NCBI GenBank assembly: GCA_032622095.1
Contig: CP136061.1
Coordinates: 5,590,734-5,654,733 of the forward strand
Reading direction: 5' to 3'
Source of the DNA: Siphonodentalium dalli
Taxonomy: Eukaryota; Mollusca; Scaphopoda; Gadilida; Siphonodentaliidae
Length of the DNA stretch: 64,000 bases
Part shown: positions 53,601 to 64,000 of the stretch, one piece after another
Position numbering within the stretch: the first letter of the stretch is position 1
How the letters are laid out: each line of letters begins with the position of its first letter
Notes under the pieces: generated by a model
What the model saw: the letters and a program-made list of their open reading frames with translations, nothing else
What the model was told of the DNA's origin: nothing
The model's database searches: none
Program-made: the position numbers and the translations under genes

Positions 53601-56600
53601 AATCAATTCCGTGCGAATCCCTTATTATACTTCCATATTTTAATATGGAAGTATATTGTTATTCAATTTATTATTTTTCTCCTCTATTATTATTATTCTA
53701 AGCAATTTTTCAACTCTTATATCTCCGGAAGTACAAGAGATAGGGAGCTGAAATTTCGTATGCATATAGACCTATACTATTTCTAACTAATAAGAGTATA
53801 TAGGATGTTGTCCACGATTGGTTTACAGAGTTATCTCCCTTTTTGTGAAAAAATGGGGTTGCTGTATCTCGAAAAGTATGAGCAGCAGAGACTAAAAATT
53901 TGGACCATATGTAGAACTCAGGATTCCCTATTGAATCCATACATTATAATTTATGTCCGCGCTTTTTCTACAGAGTTGTCGCCCATGATACGCAAAATTC
54001 GATTTATTTCATATCATGTAACCGCCTATAACATGCACGGTATCCATATTTGAGAGATTTTATGTAGTTACCCGTTATCAACTTGCTACGAAAACAAGTT
54101 TTGAACAGGGACGGCCTTATATTTTTGGGTTTTGGGTGGGGGCAAAATTTTCGCAATTTTTTTTTTCGATGATTTCAACTATTTTTACTGTCGTGTATCT
54201 ATAGGGTGTACTAATGATCCTCCTGAAAGAATTTTGTAAATCGGTTGAGAAATGTCCAAGTTACAGACCATCGAAAATTGTATTCATACATCGATTGAGG
54301 AGAAAGTGCTTGTGGACAAAACTCCTCCTAGACGACGCACGCGAACTGGATTTGGTCTATGTGAGCGTGTTATCCATAGAAAGAAGACGAAATGGTGCAA
54401 TTTTGACGAAGATCCAAAAACATTGGTCCATATTAGGGAGGGGGCAAAAATTGTCATATTTTTTTGGTCTCCGATTTGAACCAAAATTGTTGTGAAGTAT
54501 CTATAAGATGTACCGAGTGAAATTATGAGTGAATTTTGTGAATCGGTTGAAAAATGTAGAAATTGTGGCCCCTTCATTTTTTTCAAGTTTACAGAAGATG
54601 CACTATGAATTCAAATTCCTTCAACCAATCGTCAATTGTTTAGTGTCATTCGGTGGGGAATTTATAATACTTTTAAACGATTACCGACGTGCCTTATTAT
54701 GTCGATGGAAGCCAGATATAATCGAAATGTATGTACTGAACAGCATTAATATAGGTCTATATAGAAGAATATCGCCACAATATCTTACTAGAACCCTACT
54801 AAATATTAAAGGGGCATCAAATGCGAACACAATGACGCAAAAATTAGCTCGATATCTCGAAGATTGGCCGAGATATGGCGACTTTTCTACACGCATCACC
54901 TAATTCCGAGGCAAGGGTGGGGGTCACACCAGAACGTTCCAACTGAACACAGAAATGTCAATAAACCATACTATCGACATACCAATCAATTCCGTGCGAA
55001 TCCCTTATTATACTTCCATATTTTAATATGGAAGTATATTGTTATTCAATTTATTATTTTTCTCCTCTATTATTATTATTCTAAGCAATTTTTCAACTCT
55101 TATATCTCCGGAAGTACAAGAGATAGGGAGCTGAAATTTCGTATGCATATAGACCTATACTATTTCTAACTAATAAGAGTATATAGGATGTTGTCCACGA
55201 TTGGTTTACAGAGTTATCTCCCTTTTTGTGAAAAAATGGGGTTGCTGTATCTCGAAAAGTATGAGCAGCAGAGACTAAAAATTTGGACCATATGTAGAAC
55301 TCAGGATTCCCTATTGAATCCATACATTATAATTTATGTCCGCGCTTTTTCTACAGAGTTGTCGCCCATGATACGCAAAATTCGATTTATTTCATATCAT
55401 GTAACCGCCTATAACATGCACGGTATCCATATTTGAGAGATTTTATGTAGTTACCCGTTATCAACTTGCTACGAAAACAAGTTTTGAACAGGGACGGCCT
55501 TATATTTTTGGGTTTTGGGTGGGGGCAAAATTTTCGCAATTTTTTTTTTCGATGATTTCAACTATTTTTACTGTCGTGTATCTATAGGGTGTACTAATGA
55601 TCCTCCTGAAAGAATTTTGTAAATCGGTTGAGAAATGTCCAAGTTACAGACCATCGAAAATTGTATTCATACATCGATTGAGGAGAAAGTGCTTGTGGAC
55701 AAAACTCCTCCTAGACGACGCACGCGAACTGGATTTGGTCTATGTGAGCGTGTTATCCATAGAAAGAAGACGAAATGGTGCAATTTTGACGAAGATCCAA
55801 AAACATTGGTCCATATTAGGGAGGGGGCAAAAATTGTCATATTTTTTTGGTCTCCGATTTGAACCAAAATTGTTGTGAAGTATCTATAAGATGTACCGAG
55901 TGAAATTATGAGTGAATTTTGTGAATCGGTTGAAAAATGTAGAAATTGTGGCCCCTTCATTTTTTTCAAGTTTACAGAAGATGCACTATGAATTCAAATT
56001 CCTTCAACCAATCGTCAATTGTTTAGTGTCATTCGGTGGGGAATTTATAATACTTTTAAACGATTACCGACGTGCCTTATTATGTCGATGGAAGCCAGAT
56101 ATAATCGAAATGTATGTACTGAACAGCATTAATATAGGTCTATATAGAAGAATATCGCCACAATATCTTACTAGAACCCTACTAAATATTAAAGGGGCAT
56201 CAAATGCGAACACAATGACGCAAAAATTAGCTCGATATCTCGAAGATTGGCCGAGATATGGCGACTTTTCTACACGCATCACCTAATTCCGAGGCAAGGG
56301 TGGGGGTCACACCAGAACGTTCCAACTGAACACAGAAATGTCAATAAACCATACTATCGACATACCAATCAATTCCGTGCGAATCCCTTATTATACTTCC
56401 ATATTTTAATATGGAAGTATATTGTTATTCAATTTATTATTTTTCTCCTCTATTATTATTATTCTAAGCAATTTTTCAACTCTTATATCTCCGGAAGTAC
56501 AAGAGATAGGGAGCTGAAATTTCGTATGCATATAGACCTATACTATTTCTAACTAATAAGAGTATATAGGATGTTGTCCACGATTGGTTTACAGAGTTAT

Positions 56601-59600
56601 CTCCCTTTTTGTGAAAAAATGGGGTTGCTGTATCTCGAAAAGTATGAGCAGCAGAGACTAAAAATTTGGACCATATGTAGAACTCAGGATTCCCTATTGA
56701 ATCCATACATTATAATTTATGTCCGCGCTTTTTCTACAGAGTTGTCGCCCATGATACGCAAAATTCGATTTATTTCATATCATGTAACCGCCTATAACAT
56801 GCACGGTATCCATATTTGAGAGATTTTATGTAGTTACCCGTTATCAACTTGCTACGAAAACAAGTTTTGAACAGGGACGGCCTTATATTTTTGGGTTTTG
56901 GGTGGGGGCAAAATTTTCGCAATTTTTTTTTTCGATGATTTCAACTATTTTTACTGTCGTGTATCTATAGGGTGTACTAATGATCCTCCTGAAAGAATTT
57001 TGTAAATCGGTTGAGAAATGTCCAAGTTACAGACCATCGAAAATTGTATTCATACATCGATTGAGGAGAAAGTGCTTGTGGACAAAACTCCTCCTAGACG
57101 ACGCACGCGAACTGGATTTGGTCTATGTGAGCGTGTTATCCATAGAAAGAAGACGAAATGGTGCAATTTTGACGAAGATCCAAAAACATTGGTCCATATT
57201 AGGGAGGGGGCAAAAATTGTCATATTTTTTTGGTCTCCGATTTGAACCAAAATTGTTGTGAAGTATCTATAAGATGTACCGAGTGAAATTATGAGTGAAT
57301 TTTGTGAATCGGTTGAAAAATGTAGAAATTGTGGCCCCTTCATTTTTTTCAAGTTTACAGAAGATGCACTATGAATTCAAATTCCTTCAACCAATCGTCA
57401 ATTGTTTAGTGTCATTCGGTGGGGAATTTATAATACTTTTAAACGATTACCGACGTGCCTTATTATGTCGATGGAAGCCAGATATAATCGAAATGTATGT
57501 ACTGAACAGCATTAATATAGGTCTATATAGAAGAATATCGCCACAATATCTTACTAGAACCCTACTAAATATTAAAGGGGCATCAAATGCGAACACAATG
57601 ACGCAAAAATTAGCTCGATATCTCGAAGATTGGCCGAGATATGGCGACTTTTCTACACGCATCACCTAATTCCGAGGCAAGGGTGGGGGTCACACCAGAA
57701 CGTTCCAACTGAACACAGAAATGTCAATAAACCATACTATCGACATACCAATCAATTCCGTGCGAATCCCTTATTATACTTCCATATTTTAATATGGAAG
57801 TATATTGTTATTCAATTTATTATTTTTCTCCTCTATTATTATTATTCTAAGCAATTTTTCAACTCTTATATCTCCGGAAGTACAAGAGATAGGGAGCTGA
57901 AATTTCGTATGCATATAGACCTATACTATTTCTAACTAATAAGAGTATATAGGATGTTGTCCACGATTGGTTTACAGAGTTATCTCCCTTTTTGTGAAAA
58001 AATGGGGTTGCTGTATCTCGAAAAGTATGAGCAGCAGAGACTAAAAATTTGGACCATATGTAGAACTCAGGATTCCCTATTGAATCCATACATTATAATT
58101 TATGTCCGCGCTTTTTCTACAGAGTTGTCGCCCATGATACGCAAAATTCGATTTATTTCATATCATGTAACCGCCTATAACATGCACGGTATCCATATTT
58201 GAGAGATTTTATGTAGTTACCCGTTATCAACTTGCTACGAAAACAAGTTTTGAACAGGGACGGCCTTATATTTTTGGGTTTTGGGTGGGGGCAAAATTTT
58301 CGCAATTTTTTTTTTCGATGATTTCAACTATTTTTACTGTCGTGTATCTATAGGGTGTACTAATGATCCTCCTGAAAGAATTTTGTAAATCGGTTGAGAA
58401 ATGTCCAAGTTACAGACCATCGAAAATTGTATTCATACATCGATTGAGGAGAAAGTGCTTGTGGACAAAACTCCTCCTAGACGACGCACGCGAACTGGAT
58501 TTGGTCTATGTGAGCGTGTTATCCATAGAAAGAAGACGAAATGGTGCAATTTTGACGAAGATCCAAAAACATTGGTCCATATTAGGGAGGGGGCAAAAAT
58601 TGTCATATTTTTTTGGTCTCCGATTTGAACCAAAATTGTTGTGAAGTATCTATAAGATGTACCGAGTGAAATTATGAGTGAATTTTGTGAATCGGTTGAA
58701 AAATGTAGAAATTGTGGCCCCTTCATTTTTTTCAAGTTTACAGAAGATGCACTATGAATTCAAATTCCTTCAACCAATCGTCAATTGTTTAGTGTCATTC
58801 GGTGGGGAATTTATAATACTTTTAAACGATTACCGACGTGCCTTATTATGTCGATGGAAGCCAGATATAATCGAAATGTATGTACTGAACAGCATTAATA
58901 TAGGTCTATATAGAAGAATATCGCCACAATATCTTACTAGAACCCTACTAAATATTAAAGGGGCATCAAATGCGAACACAATGACGCAAAAATTAGCTCG
59001 ATATCTCGAAGATTGGCCGAGATATGGCGACTTTTCTACACGCATCACCTAATTCCGAGGCAAGGGTGGGGGTCACACCAGAACGTTCCAACTGAACACA
59101 GAAATGTCAATAAACCATACTATCGACATACCAATCAATTCCGTGCGAATCCCTTATTATACTTCCATATTTTAATATGGAAGTATATTGTTATTCAATT
59201 TATTATTTTTCTCCTCTATTATTATTATTCTAAGCAATTTTTCAACTCTTATATCTCCGGAAGTACAAGAGATAGGGAGCTGAAATTTCGTATGCATATA
59301 GACCTATACTATTTCTAACTAATAAGAGTATATAGGATGTTGTCCACGATTGGTTTACAGAGTTATCTCCCTTTTTGTGAAAAAATGGGGTTGCTGTATC
59401 TCGAAAAGTATGAGCAGCAGAGACTAAAAATTTGGACCATATGTAGAACTCAGGATTCCCTATTGAATCCATACATTATAATTTATGTCCGCGCTTTTTC
59501 TACAGAGTTGTCGCCCATGATACGCAAAATTCGATTTATTTCATATCATGTAACCGCCTATAACATGCACGGTATCCATATTTGAGAGATTTTATGTAGT

Positions 59601-62600
59601 TACCCGTTATCAACTTGCTACGAAAACAAGTTTTGAACAGGGACGGCCTTATATTTTTGGGTTTTGGGTGGGGGCAAAATTTTCGCAATTTTTTTTTTCG
59701 ATGATTTCAACTATTTTTACTGTCGTGTATCTATAGGGTGTACTAATGATCCTCCTGAAAGAATTTTGTAAATCGGTTGAGAAATGTCCAAGTTACAGAC
59801 CATCGAAAATTGTATTCATACATCGATTGAGGAGAAAGTGCTTGTGGACAAAACTCCTCCTAGACGACGCACGCGAACTGGATTTGGTCTATGTGAGCGT
59901 GTTATCCATAGAAAGAAGACGAAATGGTGCAATTTTGACGAAGATCCAAAAACATTGGTCCATATTAGGGAGGGGGCAAAAATTGTCATATTTTTTTGGT
60001 CTCCGATTTGAACCAAAATTGTTGTGAAGTATCTATAAGATGTACCGAGTGAAATTATGAGTGAATTTTGTGAATCGGTTGAAAAATGTAGAAATTGTGG
60101 CCCCTTCATTTTTTTCAAGTTTACAGAAGATGCACTATGAATTCAAATTCCTTCAACCAATCGTCAATTGTTTAGTGTCATTCGGTGGGGAATTTATAAT
60201 ACTTTTAAACGATTACCGACGTGCCTTATTATGTCGATGGAAGCCAGATATAATCGAAATGTATGTACTGAACAGCATTAATATAGGTCTATATAGAAGA
60301 ATATCGCCACAATATCTTACTAGAACCCTACTAAATATTAAAGGGGCATCAAATGCGAACACAATGACGCAAAAATTAGCTCGATATCTCGAAGATTGGC
60401 CGAGATATGGCGACTTTTCTACACGCATCACCTAATTCCGAGGCAAGGGTGGGGGTCACACCAGAACGTTCCAACTGAACACAGAAATGTCAATAAACCA
60501 TACTATCGACATACCAATCAATTCCGTGCGAATCCCTTATTATACTTCCATATTTTAATATGGAAGTATATTGTTATTCAATTTATTATTTTTCTCCTCT
60601 ATTATTATTATTCTAAGCAATTTTTCAACTCTTATATCTCCGGAAGTACAAGAGATAGGGAGCTGAAATTTCGTATGCATATAGACCTATACTATTTCTA
60701 ACTAATAAGAGTATATAGGATGTTGTCCACGATTGGTTTACAGAGTTATCTCCCTTTTTGTGAAAAAATGGGGTTGCTGTATCTCGAAAAGTATGAGCAG
60801 CAGAGACTAAAAATTTGGACCATATGTAGAACTCAGGATTCCCTATTGAATCCATACATTATAATTTATGTCCGCGCTTTTTCTACAGAGTTGTCGCCCA
60901 TGATACGCAAAATTCGATTTATTTCATATCATGTAACCGCCTATAACATGCACGGTATCCATATTTGAGAGATTTTATGTAGTTACCCGTTATCAACTTG
61001 CTACGAAAACAAGTTTTGAACAGGGACGGCCTTATATTTTTGGGTTTTGGGTGGGGGCAAAATTTTCGCAATTTTTTTTTTCGATGATTTCAACTATTTT
61101 TACTGTCGTGTATCTATAGGGTGTACTAATGATCCTCCTGAAAGAATTTTGTAAATCGGTTGAGAAATGTCCAAGTTACAGACCATCGAAAATTGTATTC
61201 ATACATCGATTGAGGAGAAAGTGCTTGTGGACAAAACTCCTCCTAGACGACGCACGCGAACTGGATTTGGTCTATGTGAGCGTGTTATCCATAGAAAGAA
61301 GACGAAATGGTGCAATTTTGACGAAGATCCAAAAACATTGGTCCATATTAGGGAGGGGGCAAAAATTGTCATATTTTTTTGGTCTCCGATTTGAACCAAA
61401 ATTGTTGTGAAGTATCTATAAGATGTACCGAGTGAAATTATGAGTGAATTTTGTGAATCGGTTGAAAAATGTAGAAATTGTGGCCCCTTCATTTTTTTCA
61501 AGTTTACAGAAGATGCACTATGAATTCAAATTCCTTCAACCAATCGTCAATTGTTTAGTGTCATTCGGTGGGGAATTTATAATACTTTTAAACGATTACC
61601 GACGTGCCTTATTATGTCGATGGAAGCCAGATATAATCGAAATGTATGTACTGAACAGCATTAATATAGGTCTATATAGAAGAATATCGCCACAATATCT
61701 TACTAGAACCCTACTAAATATTAAAGGGGCATCAAATGCGAACACAATGACGCAAAAATTAGCTCGATATCTCGAAGATTGGCCGAGATATGGCGACTTT
61801 TCTACACGCATCACCTAATTCCGAGGCAAGGGTGGGGGTCACACCAGAACGTTCCAACTGAACACAGAAATGTCAATAAACCATACTATCGACATACCAA
61901 TCAATTCCGTGCGAATCCCTTATTATACTTCCATATTTTAATATGGAAGTATATTGTTATTCAATTTATTATTTTTCTCCTCTATTATTATTATTCTAAG
62001 CAATTTTTCAACTCTTATATCTCCGGAAGTACAAGAGATAGGGAGCTGAAATTTCGTATGCATATAGACCTATACTATTTCTAACTAATAAGAGTATATA
62101 GGATGTTGTCCACGATTGGTTTACAGAGTTATCTCCCTTTTTGTGAAAAAATGGGGTTGCTGTATCTCGAAAAGTATGAGCAGCAGAGACTAAAAATTTG
62201 GACCATATGTAGAACTCAGGATTCCCTATTGAATCCATACATTATAATTTATGTCCGCGCTTTTTCTACAGAGTTGTCGCCCATGATACGCAAAATTCGA
62301 TTTATTTCATATCATGTAACCGCCTATAACATGCACGGTATCCATATTTGAGAGATTTTATGTAGTTACCCGTTATCAACTTGCTACGAAAACAAGTTTT
62401 GAACAGGGACGGCCTTATATTTTTGGGTTTTGGGTGGGGGCAAAATTTTCGCAATTTTTTTTTTCGATGATTTCAACTATTTTTACTGTCGTGTATCTAT
62501 AGGGTGTACTAATGATCCTCCTGAAAGAATTTTGTAAATCGGTTGAGAAATGTCCAAGTTACAGACCATCGAAAATTGTATTCATACATCGATTGAGGAG

Positions 62601-63306
62601 AAAGTGCTTGTGGACAAAACTCCTCCTAGACGACGCACGCGAACTGGATTTGGTCTATGTGAGCGTGTTATCCATAGAAAGAAGACGAAATGGTGCAATT
62701 TTGACGAAGATCCAAAAACATTGGTCCATATTAGGGAGGGGGCAAAAATTGTCATATTTTTTTGGTCTCCGATTTGAACCAAAATTGTTGTGAAGTATCT
62801 ATAAGATGTACCGAGTGAAATTATGAGTGAATTTTGTGAATCGGTTGAAAAATGTAGAAATTGTGGCCCCTTCATTTTTTTCAAGTTTACAGAAGATGCA
62901 CTATGAATTCAAATTCCTTCAACCAATCGTCAATTGTTTAGTGTCATTCGGTGGGGAATTTATAATACTTTTAAACGATTACCGACGTGCCTTATTATGT
63001 CGATGGAAGCCAGATATAATCGAAATGTATGTACTGAACAGCATTAATATAGGTCTATATAGAAGAATATCGCCACAATATCTTACTAGAACCCTACTAA
63101 ATATTAAAGGGGCATCAAATGCGAACACAATGACGCAAAAATTAGCTCGATATCTCGAAGATTGGCCGAGATATGGCGACTTTTCTACACGCATCACCTA
63201 ATTCCGAGGCAAGGGTGGGGGTCACACCAGAACGTTCCAACTGAACACAGAAATGTCAATAAACCATACTATCGACATACCAATCAATTCCGTGCGAATC
63301 CCTTAT
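35647..63306 (+). repeat. Satellite monomers 26-45, block B
   Basis: Twenty complete monomers spaced exactly 1,383 bp apart. They differ from block A at 13 fixed positions (about 0.9%), shown here at their first occurrence: TTTGG to ATTGG (35838), CTCAAAATGTGG to CTAAAAATTTGG (two changes, 35915 and 35921), GATTCGC to GATACGC, CGGACTT to CGGCCTT, CCAACTT to CCAAGTT, GTTTATG to GTCTATG, TTACCCA to TTATCCA, GACATTA to GAAATTA, AAACTGT to AAATTGT, ACTTGCC to ACGTGCC, ATAGTAG to ATAGAAG and CCATAAC to CCAGAAC. Within the block I found no variant in spacing or in any compared translation. Confidence 0.95.
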
Positions 63307-64000
63307 TATACTTCCATATTTTAATATGGAAGTATATTGTTATTCAATTTATTATTTTTCTCCTCTATTATTATTATTCTAAGCAATTTTTCAACTCTTA
63401 TATCTCCGGAAGTACAAGAGATAGGGAGCTGAAATTTCGTATGCATATAGACCTATACTATTTCTAACTAATAAGAGTATATAGGATGTTGTCCACGATT
63501 GGTTTACAGAGTTATCTCCCTTTTTGTGAAAAAATGGGGTTGCTGTATCTCGAAAAGTATGAGCAGCAGAGACTAAAAATTTGGACCATATGTAGAACTC
63601 AGGATTCCCTATTGAATCCATACATTATAATTTATGTCCGCGCTTTTTCTACAGAGTTGTCGCCCATGATACGCAAAATTCGATTTATTTCATATCATGT
63701 AACCGCCTATAACATGCACGGTATCCATATTTGAGAGATTTTATGTAGTTACCCGTTATCAACTTGCTACGAAAACAAGTTTTGAACAGGGACGGCCTTA
63801 TATTTTTGGGTTTTGGGTGGGGGCAAAATTTTCGCAATTTTTTTTTTCGATGATTTCAACTATTTTTACTGTCGTGTATCTATAGGGTGTACTAATGATC
63901 CTCCTGAAAGAATTTTGTAAATCGGTTGAGAAATGTCCAAGTTACAGACCATCGAAAATTGTATTCATACATCGATTGAGGAGAAAGTGCTTGTGGACAA
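63307..64000 (+). repeat. Satellite monomer 46, block B, cut by window end
   Basis: The first 694 bp of another block B monomer, identical to the preceding copies as far as it goes. The array continues beyond the window. Confidence 0.95.

Larger units (their letters stand above)
1..64000 (+). repeat. Satellite tandem array, 1,383-bp monomer
   Basis: The same sequence recurs head-to-tail at a spacing of exactly 1,383 bp across almost the whole window. With the hairpin as phase marker, monomers start at 1033, 2418, 3801, 5184 and so on to 63307. Spacing departs from 1,383 only at the left edge, at monomer 1 (+2), between 23.6 and 27.8 kb, and at the block junction near 35.5 kb (+37). All copies have the same orientation. 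No unrelated sequence interrupts the array, and it runs off the right end. The left end is a diverged copy, so the array or its relics may continue there too. A single EcoRI site per array monomer (2016-2021 in monomer 1) predicts a 1.38-kb ladder. The monomer is AT-rich and lacks recognisable genes, which fits eukaryotic satellite DNA. A centromeric or other chromosomal role is not shown by the sequence. Confidence 0.98.

Noticed and set aside
1..64000. CRISPR array
   Set aside because: The repeat unit is 1,383 bp with no short repeat/unique spacer alternation and no cas genes.
1..64000. rDNA, 5S, histone or snRNA gene cluster
   Set aside because: No stretch resembles these conserved genes on either strand.
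1033..64000. CENP-B box
   Set aside because: No sequence close to the TTCG-N4-A-N2-CGGG core was seen in the monomer.
1033..64000. Concatemer of a small circular virus or plasmid
   Set aside because: No replication protein or capsid frame is present, and the diverged edge copy indicates long residence as a repeat.

Overview
The whole window is one uninterrupted head-to-tail tandem repeat array (satellite DNA) with a 1,383-bp monomer. Phased on a perfect hairpin in the monomer, it holds 45 complete monomers (1033-63306), a partial one at the right end (63307-64000) and a diverged edge fragment at the left (1-1032). I found no protein gene, RNA gene, transposon or CRISPR array that I would defend. 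Every monomer carries the same small open frames, and a codon-position test on the longest gives no sign of protein selection. The long AT-rich monomer, the tens-of-kilobases homogeneous array and the absence of any gene point to eukaryotic satellite or heterochromatic DNA, possibly from an invertebrate. The species cannot be told from the sequence.

Layout. (1) 1-1032: diverged array edge, recognisably the same repeat but about 9% different over the ~400 bp I aligned by hand, with two hairpins where array monomers have one. (2) 1033-about 35.5 kb: block A, monomers 1-25, nearly identical with a few private substitutions. (3) 23.62-27.81 kb inside block A: ten small indels in four consecutive monomers, eight of them +/-1 in homopolymers, and none in other array monomers apart from a 2-bp insertion in monomer 1 and the block junction. 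This looks like a badly polished or patched stretch of assembly. (4) 35534-35606: a 36-bp tandem duplication exactly where block A changes to block B. (5) about 35.6-64 kb: block B, 20 complete monomers and one partial, with no internal variant that I could find, differing from block A at 13 fixed positions.

Within a monomer I see a perfect 14-bp-stem hairpin, a T-rich tract with (ATT)4, three G-rich tracts on the same strand, an invariant T10 run, a second short inverted repeat, and an old internal duplication (two 122-bp segments 302 bp apart, about 68% identical without gaps). The most informative features are the sharp homogenisation boundary at the hairpin, the A/B junction scar, the invariance of block B and the indel patch. 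I see no new enzymatic system. The interest lies in how the array was made and how reliably it is assembled. Identity statements rest on reading and on comparing monomer spacing and translations, not on a computed alignment, so isolated substitutions may have been missed.
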